NCBI GenBank assembly: GCA_013396915.1
Contig: VWZL01000315.1
Location: forward strand, 402,476-466,475
DNA: 64,000 nt
Source of the DNA: Stercorarius parasiticus
Lineage: Eukaryota > Chordata > Aves > Charadriiformes > Stercorariidae
Reading direction: 5' to 3'
Shown here: piece by piece, positions 1 through 13,349 of the stretch
Numbering within the stretch: position 1 is the first letter of the stretch
Layout: the number at the start of each line of letters is the position of its first letter
The notes under the pieces: model-generated
The model's database searches: none
What the model was told of the DNA's origin: nothing
What the model saw: only the letters and a program-made list of their open reading frames with translations
Position numbers and translations under genes: made by a program

Positions 1-2204
1 TTATACTACTGAAGTATCATTTAGATGGAAAGATTGCTGGAGTAGGGGCCACATCTCCCACTTCTAGGTGATACTCAATACATGTTTCTCCATGTAACAA
101 ATGAGGATAACTGGAGGCTGGAGACTGGCAGAATGATGGCATGTTGGGTCGGTGTTTAGATGTGACATCCACCCAGAGAAGGACAGCACAAACTCATACC
201 CTTCCTGCCCCTCCACAAAAGGTGTTAGAAGAAACACAGGGTGTCCATACCTCTGCAGCTGCCCCACTCACACGGCAGCTAGTTTGGGACCTTAATGCAC
301 CTTTTATACGTTGCTCACCTTCCCCCTCTCTGACCTGAAGAAAAAAGATAATATCACTTATTCTCATCATAAAGCACAGAGGATGGAAGAAGCTGCCTGA
401 CTAGGTAGATTTTTGAAAACTGGGAAAGTTGGATGCCAGATCTTCCAGGGATAGCACAGATGAAAAGATACAGGAAGCAGGATGTATCTGTATCTTCGTC
501 AGGCTCAACTTTTCAGCAGGGAGTTTAAAAATTTGAAACGAGGAGTAACAGACTCTGCTGAGTGTCAGGAGGCTCCCTCGCAGGCTGGGATCATTCTGGG
601 GAGCAATCAGCTCAAAGCTGGTGATGATTTTCTCCTTCCATGTGCCTCAGAAAAACTGGTAACCTGCCAGTTGGAAAAACAAAGGGAAAATTTTCAAACT
701 GAGGTCATTCCCTCAAGTGGTTGTCAAGACATGTTGCAGTGGGTGCTCTGCTCTTACATAAGGTATATCCCAGAGAGTCCATTTCCCAGAAAGTGAGGTG
801 CTAATTAAAAATAGATTCAGGAAGACTAAGCCTCTACCCCATTCCCAGCAGTAGCTGTTATATCTCAAGAGGATAACTTCAGCTGTTTAGCAAAATCCTC
901 AAGGCATAATTTTTTCCTTAACCCTGAACCTCCTCTCATACCTGCCTCAGGGACTGCTCTTATGAAACCTGGTGTTCAGCTCATTGCTGTCCTCTGGCAG
1001 GTTCCCCAGATCCTCGAGGAGGCTCTGCACTGGGGAGCGAAGCTCAGTGCTGGGAAGAGGTCTCCATCACTGCTGCCCATGTCAGGAACATGTATGACAT
1101 CCAACCCACGCAGGGTCTTTGCTGCCCATCCACATGTTTGCCATTGCCCTGTGACATTCCCACCAGCGCAACTGCCCCGCCTGAAAAATCTCCAGCAGTT
1201 TTCTCTGCTGTTCACTTTCACCTGCCAGATCATCATTCTTAGTGAATGCAATGAGTTACAGTACATAAAAAGCAGCCGCAATTTTATTTAGAATGACTTC
1301 TGATGAAAGAGGATCATGGCTAATAAATTGCAGATTGCTGAATGCCAGTGTTGGCTGGTATGCTTTACCAAATAAAAGACACAGTTTAACACTTCAAAAA
1401 AAGATCTGTGTTATCGTGAAATGCTGTAATAAAGCGTGACCCATTTTTTACTCCATTATTTATTTTGTTACCATGGACATCTTTAACTTCCCCTGAGGAC
1501 AGCACCCTAATCATTTAAAGTAGGCATTTTCTTTTTCAGACATATGAAAAGGTTTTGTACAGAATGCATTAAAACAGAAAGCGCGGCTGTAAAGACGAGT
1601 CTCTGTCTTAACCTTTTCATCTGCTGGATCTGTGGATTTGTGTTTTATAGGCAAGCCTAATATCTGGGTTGTCCATCAAAAGGTAAGCTTGATTCTGATT
1701 GAAGATTTATTTTGGCAAGGACAGACCACGGGCTGCTGCCCTCTTTCAGTAGACCTTCTCCAAAACCCCAGTGTTTTGTTGGGCTAACGCTTGTGACTTG
1801 GATCCTCTCAGTTGAGCTATGGTGTTGTCGGCCACCTTCTGATAAAACACCAGAAATATGACAGTCTCTTATATCCATTTTGTCCAGAGAGAGTAAACCA
1901 AATCTACCTCAGCAGTCAACATGAGTAGTCAACGTGCTAGTGGTAGTAGTAACTGTTTACATAGGCAGCTTTGCTTTGGAGAGTGTGTTTTCCACTCATT
2001 TTAAGAGTCTTGTGTTTGTTTTGAATGCTGGAACCTTCATGAAATTCTAAAATTTCAACATTTTGAAGAAGTCATTTTTCCAAAATTTAAAAAAAATGCC
2101 TCTTTCTGAGCAATTCTAAATCTGTTCCTACCCTAGACATGCCTTCTGCATCCAGCAGGCTCAACCCTTACGTATTTGCAACGAGGCTGTCTCCTCGAAA
2201 AAAA
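1..2204. other. Gene-free sequence, no recognised repeat
   Basis: No exon, RNA gene or repeat family is recognisable. The longest open frames (109 codons on the plus strand at 962-1291 and 101 codons on the minus strand at 976-1281) lie on top of each other on opposite strands and have no domain, which is typical of chance frames. The sequence is moderately AT-rich with short A and T runs. Confidence 0.6.
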
Positions 2205-2420
2205 ACCCCAACCAGAGTAAATATTCTGGACAGAACTGGTATTCTGTTACTATTCTGTGTGAATCCTCATATGGGTGGTACTCCAGAATAAGCATCCCCT
2301 TATTCCAGAATAGTTTTTCCATTTTGTGAGTACAAGTGTTAGTAAGAAGTTAACCGATTTTTTATTCCAGAATAGAGTCCACAAATGAAGCTACCCTGGC
2401 ATAGCTGCTAGTTCCCATGC
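2205..2420. repeat. Probable ancient repeat with TTATTCCAGAATAG units
   Basis: The 14-base unit TTATTCCAGAATAG occurs twice in the same orientation, at 2300-2313 and 2362-2375. An inverted partial copy (TCCAGAATAAG) is at 2282-2292, and looser ATTCTG-type words occur at about 2222-2262. Clustered direct and inverted copies of one AT-rich word suggest a degraded, partly palindromic interspersed repeat such as a MITE remnant. Similar words occur in old repeats of turtle and bird genomes, but I cannot name the family. The boundaries are approximate. Confidence 0.4.
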
Positions 2421-5400
2421 AAGCTAGCCCTAAACAGTGAGTTTACACCATCTGTTAACATATAAGTATTAAAGACCTATTCTTCTGCCATTTCAGTTGT
2501 AACAAATCAAAGTTGGGGTGTATATAAACATCCTATTGATATTCTCTCTCTCTTGGACTCTGGACACATATTACCCCTTATACATTGCCTGCCTCTCATA
2601 CAGATGATGGCTTTTTGAAAGTACATAGCAAGCCCTACCACAACTGCAGCCTCTAATCTGAAATAAAACAGTGGACTTTCACTAGGACTTTCACTCCCAG
2701 TTAGGAAACCGGCAATACCTGCTGAAAGCCGTGTGTTTTTCACAATATCTTAATGAGGGGTACTCTCAGAACCACTGTGGCCACCTCTAACTTCTCAGTA
2801 AGTTGGTTTTGATCCCCTGCTGCACACTAGAGCCTTACGGGTTTTGCGTGACGTGATTTTTAGTGGGTCTAAATGAACAGAATTGCCCTGGTTATCCTCC
2901 CCAGTGGTGGGGAGACCAGGATGGTACCAAAAGGTCTGAAAATGAAGAAGGACAGCAGGACTCACAGCGCCGAGTGACTTCATTCATCCCTTGGTACCTG
3001 GTCTGATCCTCAGCACTGTCAGAGCCCTCTTTACCAATGCTGGTCCGCGTCCAACTATAGCTCCACACATGGAAACTTTTAGAGGGGTCTCCATCTTTCC
3101 TTGAGCATCCACCGTATCTCCTGGTAAAAATACTAAGTCCCAATAGGAGTTGTCTATCCTGAGCCAGCGCTTGCAAAGTAACACTGCAATTTCGTAGAAC
3201 AGTTTTCTGAAACTCCAGTTATTCTGAGACATGACGGTGGGAGAACAGCCCAGTGAAGATTCCTCCCTCTCTCCCACAAATCCCAGGTTTAGGAATGTTT
3301 TAGCACTTAAAAATAATCATCAGCCTACTGTGACATTCCTTCCTCTACAGACAATTATGATGAGGTTGTCCAAGCTTTCCACATCTGCTGCATGGCTCCT
3401 GTAATTCAGGTTTTCCTGAGAACAAGCTGTCATCACACTTCGATAACTACAAGTAAATCCTCAGTTTGCGCTGACTTCACGAGTGGGCCAGGAGTGATCA
3501 GTGCTTCTAACAGCCGTGTTCCTGTAAAACTTACAGATGAATATGGACTTCCAAGAACAGAATACGCCATGCCTCTTCTGAGCAATATAATACATAATTT
3601 CCTTACTGCTGGAAATAAATAGTTTCATACAATCACTCACTATAAAGATATCATCAGTTGCAAATCTCAAGCTGTAAGGGAAAACCACCTTAGGAAAAGT
3701 GAACAGGTGACTTTTAGCTTTAGACCGAATCTGTGGAAACTATTGAAAGCATTCATCTGTGATGTATTTCTCTTCTCCACATCCCCCCGACAAGGAATTC
3801 CAAATTTAGCTCTCTGCAATTTATTGGACGGTAGGAATAGAGGTGTGCTTGACTGCAAGTAAAATACCGTGTGGTATGAAGCTGCTTACTCAGTCGCTGC
3901 GTTTAAGTATTACAAGATGCATGTATGAGTATAAGGCAGAGCAATCCCTGCAAAGCAGCCCGCTCTGAGAGCTCCCTCGGAGGTTTTTATGGTGTTACTT
4001 GTGCAGCGATGGCCACGGGCGGCTGCCCACGTTGGAGGGATTTCTCTTTTACGTGCACTTTGCTAAGTCCATCTTCGCAGCACAGCTTGAAAAGTCTCAC
4101 ACAGTTGATCTTTGCATGCTCAGGGTTGTGATTTTTTTACTTCTGCCTCCACGTTCATTAGACAGTTCTTAATCTCAGCAAGGAGGAAACCGGGGCCGGA
4201 ATAATCGCTCCGAGACAGAGAGTAATTAACTGAGTGTCTCAGAGGCTGCGGTGGGTCTGGGTTCCCAGTGCTCGATAGGAGGTGAACTGAGCGTAGAACA
4301 GCTAGGAATTTCTTGAAATTTTTCTACTATCCTCCCCAATTACATGACCAAATCTGCTAATGAACTATCCCATTAAAGCAGAGAGGTAATCCACTCTCGC
4401 GTGGGGCTGTCTGCCAAAGAGTTCAAGTTGCTAGAAAAAATGAAGTAGTGCGGCACTCCGCGCTATTAACGTGCCAAAACAACAACAAAAATCTTTTCTC
4501 ATGGTCCAGAATATTAAACAGACACAAATAACTTTCATTAAAAAGCCACAGTTTCTGTATGGAGTTTTCCCTGGAGAGAGCAACGTTTCTTTTCATAAGT
4601 AGGATGAATTTTGCACTTCATTAAATGCCTTGATCTTTTCATCACATTAGCCTTTAATGCGACAACATAATCTTTAGTTTGTCTGGATTAACAATTAAAA
4701 CAAATGCATGCGCTTGTGTGCGCATGTGCGTGTCTGGGGGTGTGAACAAAATCCTCCGCTAGTCTTTAAAAAACGAAAGGCAACGAAACCACCCAATGTT
4801 CTTACCAAAGATACTGGCTTAAAATGGATATGCCTGCATTTTTCTAGCTGTGGTGCTAAAAGCTAACTTTTAAAGGCCACTAGTTCTCCCTTGTAATGAT
4901 CTTCACGGGGAAGGGTGGTTATCTGGCTAGGTGCTCCAGCCACCTTCCTCCCTTTAGTACCCAACAGCTTTGCGGTGATGCGGTGGGCTCGCATCAAGGT
5001 CTGAACGCTGATGCTGGGCCTCCTACAACCCCACGATGAGACCATTACGGCTCCATTAGCTGATGCTGATGGCTGGCGGGTGAGAGGGAGGGCTGAGCCT
5101 GAGATGTCTGCTGGGGGTGCCATCTCTCCCTTGCTCCCACCGTACGGATGCCGGGGAGGCTCGGGAGCTGGCTCCTGCCATCAGGAAAGGCAAATTCGGG
5201 GAGGATTCATCCGAACCCATCTTGCCAGGAACTGCAGCATTTCTGGCACTGATTGACCCAGGAGCACAGCTGTCCCCATGGTGGGGCAGGAGGTACCGCT
5301 CTGTGTGGCAGCTGTGCACCAGGCAGAAAACGGTGCCAAAAAAATAAGGCAGGAGTTTTGGGGACCAAATACATGACTCCATAGATGACTTTTTGGCTAA

Positions 5401-5820
5401 AGATGGAACAAATAATTTCTCCGATATATATGGGGAGAGACTCAATATTATGCCAAGAAAATTTGCTGCAGAGATTTTGGTGTGAACAGGTAAAACTATG
5501 TATTTTGGATAATAAACTCTCTTACATGACCAAGAAACAGAAAACTCTTTTTGTAGTTAAAGCCCTTTAAAAAAATTATTTTTATGGATTTTTTTAAACT
5601 ATAATGGGAGGAAGTGATAATGAGGTCATCTCCAATAGAATGCATCAAAGTCATGCAATTCTTAAATGATACAAGCAACATGGCAAAACTGACACACATA
5701 TTCTTGAAGATTTTGCTATTGCGAAATATTAATTTTTTCAATAAAAGTTTCAGATTAATTTCTACACTCATTTATGCTGCAGATATACATGGAAGCTACA
5801 TTGCTCTAGTTTCTGTGTTC
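2421..5820. other. Gene-free sequence with possible conserved non-coding blocks
   Basis: No coding or RNA gene is recognisable. Frames of up to 129 codons (minus, 5056-5445) overlap frames on the other strand and carry no domain. The stretch at 4560-4700 is AT-rich, low in repeats and contains homeobox-type words such as ATTAAC and AATTAA. It could be a conserved non-coding element, but that needs alignment. A short alternating purine-pyrimidine stretch (TGTGCGCATGTGCGTG) lies near 4715-4732. Confidence 0.5.
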
Positions 5821-5821
5821 A

Positions 5822-5833
5822 ACCCCCCCCCCC
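5822..5833. repeat. Poly-C homopolymer (12 C)
   Basis: An uninterrupted run of 12 cytosines directly follows AA and precedes AAACTG. Such runs are often length-variable and prone to sequencing error. No function is implied. Confidence 0.9.
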
Positions 5834-8800
5834 CAAACTGTTAAACGTCTCCCCACTTTTTAGTGAAGGTCAACAAACCAGGCTAAAATCTGACTAAAGT
5901 TGCCGCTGCTTTTTTTTTTTTTATATCTTTTCCTAGTGTTTTCAAAACAAAGCTCTGGATGACATATGGAACTGAATACCCATCTGCTTCAGAGACAGCA
6001 TCAAACTATCAAAGCCAAAACTTAATGCAGAAACTGGTGTCTTGTCTTACAAACATGGGAATACCAAATTTCAGAGACTCACAGAACAGATCAGACACTA
6101 ACATATGCCCCAAACAATCCCTGCAATGTGTTTTCAATCTGGATGTTGCAGTGAAATAAAGATATAGTAAAAGCTGAAGGATCCCGATGCTGGAACCACT
6201 TAGGGCACCGCAGCCTCAGAATTCACGAAGGGAAGGTTTCATTTCACCCAACTTCGGCCGTATAACGCAAGATCTGTAGTCCCAGCTAATTACCTCGGCT
6301 CCCTGGACGGTGAAGAGAGGGAAGCTTGTCCCTCTGGAAGGAGGCTGCAGAAGAGCTGCCAAGGCTGGGAGGGATAACCACGCGCTTCCCTGTTAGAGGG
6401 CCAAATTAGGCAAGAGGAGCCTTATCACAGCTGCTACAGTGGGATGAAGGGAAGCTCCTGGGCAATTAAACCGTTCAGCTGGGTACTGGGGTCGGGCTGG
6501 CTCTAGCAGGCAACGCGCAGCTCCCTGGGACTCCAGAACCCACTTCTGAAATGTCAAGTAGCTCATCCTCGAGCCTCATGCTGTCATGGCAAAATCCCTC
6601 CACCGTGCGAGCTCACTGCTGGAAAGCTCTTTGGAACCTCCGTAGGCGGCTCTGGCTGCTTGCAACCAGCGTGTAACCACAACCAAGCCGCAACCAAGCT
6701 GGCCTCACTGAGAGATAAAGATATTTCCACTGACTTAACGGACCACGGGCAGGTAAACAGATTCAAATGGATGCCTGGATGGATGCCCCATAACTTGGGG
6801 TGGAAGTCTGTATTCCCAAAATCTTTCAGTTCCCCGTTTCCTAGCTCTGCCAGCTACTTGCAGCAAAGAGCACAGCCACAGCAATGGTTTTTAAGGTAGT
6901 GAAAATAAAAGCCAAACAAATTAATTTTCGTAAGACATAAAAGACCACTGAATTCCTGATGCATGCAGGCTTCCAAATAATAGTCTTCCCAATAACAGTC
7001 TTCCCTGAAAGCATGCCACATGAAATGTTCTTGGAAAGCACTGCGTGGATGGGTATTTTGCAATTTGTGATTGGGAAGTTTAGAAAGAGCATTTGAAAAT
7101 ATCCTGTTGTATTGTAGCATGCACAAATAAATCAGAAAAGAGATTTCTGCAGAACTGGATTATTATATCTTTGTGACTTAAAACACATTGCCCAGCTGAA
7201 GGAAGCTGAACCACAGAATACGAATATTTGGAAGTACACTACTCTTTCCAAAGGGAAAGACCTCTATTTTTTTCACCCACATAAGATAGGGCAGAAAGGG
7301 CTCCCCAGTACGGATCAGCACTAGGCTTCCTACATTTTTACCTTGATTCTGGGGTCCTGATCTGCCACAGAAACTTTACAGTAGAGGGGAGACATTCTTC
7401 ATTATACTTTAATACCAGCAAAAGCTCCTACTACAGGTGCAACTGTTTTTTGTGGTACAGCTCGTCACACAGCATCCTGGTATAAAGATGTGTATGGGTG
7501 ATCACACCTTTAAACTGTGTTGCTGCACTGGCAGACATTTACAGTACACTCCCTGTACAGTACACAAGGTCCAAGATTATAACACAAAATTAGGGAATCT
7601 GGGAAGGACGGTGCTGGCTTTTAGCATCATCAGCCAACCACATAGACCCTGATATTGCTGGGTATTTAAACCCCTGCTTGAAGCATGAAAAGAGCTGCCC
7701 GGGCAGTTTGATGTCCTCTGCTGAATGAGCTATTTTGGAGCATTTCTTACCATCTAAACCCAGATCTAAAGCTCATTGAGTTAAACTGGCTTCAGATCAG
7801 ACCTTACAACATCCTCCCGTGCTAGCAAAGCCAGCGCATATTTTGCCAGCAGTATTAGGCACTCGGGGAGTGTGTTAGACAACTAGACTAATTTATAATA
7901 CTTCAGGGTGTGTGTTTGTACAGGTATGTCTGCTGGCAACCGCCGTGAGTCATCTAGGCAGACCTAGTTTACAGCATGCAAACTCACAATGCGATCTGCG
8001 TTCTCTGAATGAAACCTCCCCTTTTAGGAAATCTGACTGTTTTCTCCTCTTTTTCAACAGAAGTTGAAAGCACTGTTGGTGCAGGGGTTTATACACCAAA
8101 TCAATGTGAATTAAGGAAATGAACGCTGATGAGAAGGCAGCAGGAGGGCAGGTGAGAAGAAGGACACTTGCCAAGAGAGCAAACAGAAACTCAATGTCAC
8201 TGCTGGTCGGAGGCTGGAGCTGACTATGTCCCCTTGGCCCCTTTAGCGGGGGACTTCTGGGGTGATGGCAGACCTTGCAGTCAGGTATGAAAATGGAAGG
8301 GCCCCAAATGAAACAACCACCCCCACCACGCAGGGATGCCTGGGAGAAATAGCGAAGTAAATAAAGGCATGGTGTTGCTGTGTTCACCTCCTCCTGTGCC
8401 TCTGCTCTCCCCCAAGCCTCCTGCTTGCCCTTTCTCCCTTCCATAAAGGATCATGAACCAGCCCAAGAGGACATGCTTGAGTGGTGTCCCTTCAGCTGCC
8501 AGAGAAGCCACCAAATTCAGCAGTCGTACGGTGTGTGTTACAGACGCAGAGGGGAACGTGGGAAGTTCAGGGCTAGGAGTCACTGTGCAAAACCATATTG
8601 TCACCGCACCATGAACTGCCTAAAATCACCCACTGCACAACATTCACAGCAAAACCAGAGCACTGGGGGCGGGGGGTGGTTAAAGACACATTCTCATCTA
8701 AGACTGATGATTTCTCCTACGCCCTCATCTCTGTAATTTTTAACAGTATCTGAAATAAAAGCATCTATTTTAATAATACTGAGTACCTTGAAAGCAATAC

Positions 8801-11800
8801 TGACATAGAACTTCCGCGTGTGACATGGCTGATAAACAAGCAGCAAACTTGTTCCAGTTTGTTAAGAATTTCTCCCACAGTTGAGAGATTTTTAGCTCTG
8901 GGAAGTGACAGAGAAAAAAATACTAATTGGCATTAGGAACAATTTCTCTCAGCATTCACAAGACTTTAATCTAGGAGTGATTATTTGGTAAGAATTTCAA
9001 CATTTTTAATATGTTCAAGCAAACAGTTTCAGCTCAATGAGATGGTTGGAATACCCTCTAAAATACAGGGTGTTTTTTTTTACTAGCGGGCTAGAAGCAG
9101 CATGACACATCGAGAACAGCTTTTCCCTCACCTGCCATTTCTTGTCACACTCCCCCGCTTTCTCCTTCAGGTGCTCTGGCACGTAGGAGGAGCAAACCCC
9201 AGCACAACAGCCCCTTGGTTTACTTTGTTTATTACCAACTCCTCATCCATTGCGTGCATTTAGGGCACAGGCTGGGATCATCATTTCCTTCACCTTGTCT
9301 TCTTCAATTTCTGGACTTCGAGTTTATCTTAAAGCCTTTTGTTTGGGCTCATAATTCGGCAGTGAGTCAGTAACCCACAAGTACCACGAGCGGAGCCAGC
9401 CGTGATCTGCAGGCTTCACTGACCACCTGCTCCAAGCTGTTTCCTGCGTGGGCGGCCAAGTTCAGAGATACTTAAAATACGAGTTACGGTAAATTTTGTT
9501 TAACCTTGAGTACACTTTGCAGGCGCTCGGGGTGGTTAAAACTGGATGACACTGAACTTGATTTCTCAGCCCCACTTGGCTTTGCTGTAAAGTCGACTAA
9601 ACTTTGCTGACTTTAGGAAAGAAGGGCAAGAATCTGGCCCTAACTATTTAGTTCAGCCACGTTTCATCATTGTTCATTGCACATGCCATTACTTGCTCTC
9701 TCAAACCACTGCTCCCATCCTCCTGTGGTTGCCCACAGCTGGCCCATCGGCTTTCCCTCCCCCCTTGTGACCAAGTGGTGCTTCTCTGGCCGTTGCCCGT
9801 CTGCCCTGGGAAAAGTTGGGATGCTTTTGTTCTCCCTTCAAGATTTTCCACAGTGACTGTAAGTTAACACGGCTTGAAACTTCAGTGTTCCACTCACCAA
9901 AACAAAGGGATTAAAAAAGCCAACCAAACCCGGTTTAGAAAACTGAGTTTGGAGACGAGGGAAGAGGGGTAGACATGATATCTTCAGCCAGAAATGCTGC
10001 CCAGGCTTTAATAAATATGCACCGTGCATATGGATCCAGGCAGGAGTGCCTGTAAGCACATCTCTTCCCCTTCCGCTCAAGCATTTCACCCCCAAGTCTG
10101 ACTCATCACACAGTTGTACTTTGAGGTTTCTTGATGTGCCTCCCTTGTCACGCCGGGTTTTCCCACCGGCCAGCACCCCCCTTGCAGCTCTGCTCTACCC
10201 CTCTCCTCCACCCCCCATGCCACCTTCTCCGTGCCTCTCTGCTTTTACCTCTGGGACGTTTTCTGCTGCAAACCCTGCTCTGGAGAGTTTTGGCTCCTGC
10301 TTTTTCCAGACACCTTCTCGTCTCAGGGCACAGTGTGTCCCCTCTTCCTGCCAGCAGCCACACTGCTGTGGGCTGGCTGTCTGGGCCTGTGGGGGGCACA
10401 TTGGGCAAGACCTGACCCCGGCATGTGCCTGGCGTGGCTCCTCATCCTGCTCATGGTTCTTTAGGAGCAGGACTGAGCCCAGCAAGGTAAAATTTCAAAA
10501 GCAGGTGGATGTGTTTTATTTGAAGTGGAATTTTCTGCTCAGTTTTTCTCCCTTTTCAAGGCAAATACTTCTGCTAGCTTTGAAAGTCCTGATACAAAAG
10601 TGGTATGATCACCTCTGTTAATTGCTGTGTATCTTTCATTTGGTTATAACTAATAGCACTGGAACCAGTTTCTCAGTCATGCATGTATCTTTGGGATAAA
10701 AAGATAATATCATGCATTTATCTCCAAAGTCAAGGATAGACTATGAAATACTTTTGCAGTTGATTATTTTGATGTGTCTTCTCCATTTCCCTCAGCAAAA
10801 GGGAGCTCCAATTTCCTCACACACTGAACTTTGTCCTTCTGCTGAGGAATCTCTGATATTTTGCTTTGAAAAACTCCTAGCCTTGATCTTTACTTCATCC
10901 ATCACCAAGCACAGACTTTGTGAGCAATGACTTGGCCTATATTTGCTCATGAATGCCATGAATTGCTTTCAATTCTACACCTTCATTCTATGATGCCTCT
11001 TTTGAGTAGGTTGAGAATTTTCTGAATGTGTAGGTTTGACATAACCGTTAGCAATTTTGTGTAAAGGAAAACTGTCACTTGCAATTTAAAATGTATTATT
11101 CTTCCCCCCCTTGCTGGATACAGAGGTAATAGAAAGATTCCAAAATCTGAAATACCGTGACTTTTGAAATACAATTGTTAAAAATTCCCATGAAAAAAAA
11201 AGATGTGAAAAATATTTCAAAAATATTAACACAATTATACCCTTTTTCCAAAACAATCTAATGAGCCTGAGAATTCTAGAGTGATTTTTTCCCTGTGCAC
11301 ACATTTTCAAAGCAGAAGAAAATGGTGTGCTGTGGATAATTTGCTTTGCTCACAGGCAAAGAGCTGGGATGGCATCAATTGCTTTTAATTATTTGCTTTT
11401 CTTCCACAGTTCTCAAATGGTCATTGGTGAGGTTTCATTTAAATTCTGGCTTTGAAAGTAGTATACTTCTTTGCATTTGATGTTAGGCAATAGAAGGGAT
11501 TAATTAGAATACTATGAACACATTACTACCAGCCCATTTCTTAAGACGTTTACGAGTATTGTGATGGTGAACACTGTTGAATGCTAAGACATAGGAATTC
11601 ATTCATACTTTGCAGAAGGAAATTAAACTGAAGATAAGAATGGCAGATGAATTTCAACATTGTACAGTGATGTCACCATGGGGAAAAAAGTAATCTTAAG
11701 TTTAAATATGCAACGCTGAGCTCTGAGTCACCTGTGAGCATCCAGAAATGGAGTCCTGGGGCAAGAGCACTATGGAAATATCCACTCCATGCCCAGGGAG

Positions 11801-11807
11801 AGGAAGA
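5834..11807. other. Gene-free sequence
   Basis: No exon, RNA gene or named repeat is recognisable. The longest frames are 191 codons (plus, 10046-10621) and 164 codons (minus, 7950-8444). Both are low-complexity or proline/serine-rich translations of pyrimidine-rich DNA, overlap competing frames and have no domain. Several CpG dinucleotides and few repeats mark 6230-6480 and 9350-9510, which might be conserved non-coding blocks. This cannot be decided from one sequence. Confidence 0.55.
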
Positions 11808-11830
11808 ACCAAACCAAACCAAACCAAACC
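11808..11830. repeat. Pentanucleotide microsatellite (ACCAA)n
   Basis: Four full units and part of a fifth of the word ACCAA occur in tandem, read on the plus strand, and the tract ends where ACTGTCACTA begins. On the minus strand this is TTGGT. It is a short simple-sequence repeat with no sign of other function. Confidence 0.9.
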
Positions 11831-13025
11831 ACTGTCACTACTACCCAGTATAAAATCCAATCCTGGTGTGTCCTTGTCTTGAATACTGTGTGTAGTCCAG
11901 CTACGCCTCTCAAGAAAGGCCATACCAGGGCAAGAAAGGACACACAGAAGGGTAGCAATGAACATCAAGCATGTGCAAACAGCTTCTAAGCCAGGAATGA
12001 GCAGTTATTTTAGGACCCTTTAGTGTAGCAGAGACCAATGATGCTGAGCACAGAGGAGCAGATGGATGGCAATTAGTTTCCGATACAGGAGCTAGGGGCC
12101 ACCAGGCATGTTTGAGAGGAACAGGGTGCAAGAAGAACGTAGTGGGTTCTCACACAACGCTGGGGAATGCGCCACTGCAGGGCTTGGTGGGAAGGGAGAG
12201 AAGAGTTTATGCGGAGAAACTCACGGACACATGAATGTGCCTAACACATCTACTGCAAGCAGGAGCATCGACTCTAGCTGACTGTCTGTGGGGACTAACT
12301 GACTAGAAGAAGTCTGGGATCACTATTTCTAACACTTAGATGTTTCTTCCCTGCAACTTAATCTGCAAAAAATCGGACCCCGATCCAAAAATGAGTGATT
12401 TGTACAGATGAGTCAGAGCAAACTCTGCTGCACAATGTGGAAACTGTAAACCTAGTAGGGGAAGGTTTCTCACTCTGAGAAAGTATGTGATAAACTTGAG
12501 ACTGAAAATGAAGAAATTTATTTTGTTTTCCCAGGGAGGGGTCTAGCCAGCATTTTTCTTAGATCTAGTTCAGCACTTTCCCTCGTTTCCATTTTGTGAA
12601 TTAGGGCTACTTCATTCATTGGTTAAATTAAGAAAAATGAGCATGCAGAAGTGTGGAGATGATAAATGGGTCATGTAGTCAAATAGCAGTGGCACTGCAA
12701 ATCGTCAGCATGATGCTTGGAGAATGAAGGAGAGAGCAATCCAGGACGGAATGCATGGACCGGATGCTGTGAGTTATTGCAAAGTCAGGATTTAACTCTG
12801 ATCTTTGCATTTCAACTCCTCCATTATCATAAAGCTGAGTGGAATAAAACCAGGGTGAGGGAAGTTATGGGAGTGTGGGCCTGGGGCTAAAGCTCAAGTT
12901 TCTATTCTATTTCCTTCTCTATTATTGCTGTATATTTATTATCACAATCTACCCATTAGTGTCCTTGCTTAATTTGGTGTAGAATTATAATTCCACATTG
13001 TTCTCACACATATTTCAACTAATGT
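11831..13025. other. Gene-free sequence
   Basis: Unique-looking, moderately AT-rich DNA. There is no credible coding frame, RNA gene or recognisable repeat. Confidence 0.55.
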
Positions 13026-13078
13026 ACATCTAGCTTATACTAGTGAAGTCAATAAAGGACAGGAAAATTTGGCTCTTA
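13026..13078. repeat. Possible ancient amniote repeat remnant
   Basis: The segment contains TAGTGAAGTCAATAAAGGA followed by GGAAAATTTGGCTCT. This resembles the TGAAGTCAATGGA core and AATTTGGCCC end that recur in old palindromic repeats of birds, turtles and crocodilians. A second, shorter match (ACTGGTGTGAACTTCAATGG) lies near 13312-13331. The call rests on remembered repeat words, not on a database match, and the family is not named. Confidence 0.35.
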
Positions 13079-13349
13079 ATTCTGTTTTTAGAGTAAAATG
13101 GAAAATATAGTGATAACGTGTCTAACTGTACAAGGCAAAAAAGCCACTAATTTTTTCCTATATGTACTTTGAGAATGCTCATTTTGGTTCAGTCAGGACA
13201 GATTTGGGGTCCTGCATTCCACCAGTAACCCAAATCCAGAGCACCTCCGCAGAAGGTGCTGGGCAGAAGTCTTCACTACCTCAATGGGAGCAGCTGACGA
13301 TCCCAAGAAATACTGGTGTGAACTTCAATGGATTCATAACACTAGCTTA

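Noticed and set aside
10046..10621. 191-codon open frame on the plus strand
   Set aside because: It is a serine/proline-rich translation of pyrimidine-rich DNA, with competing frames on both strands.
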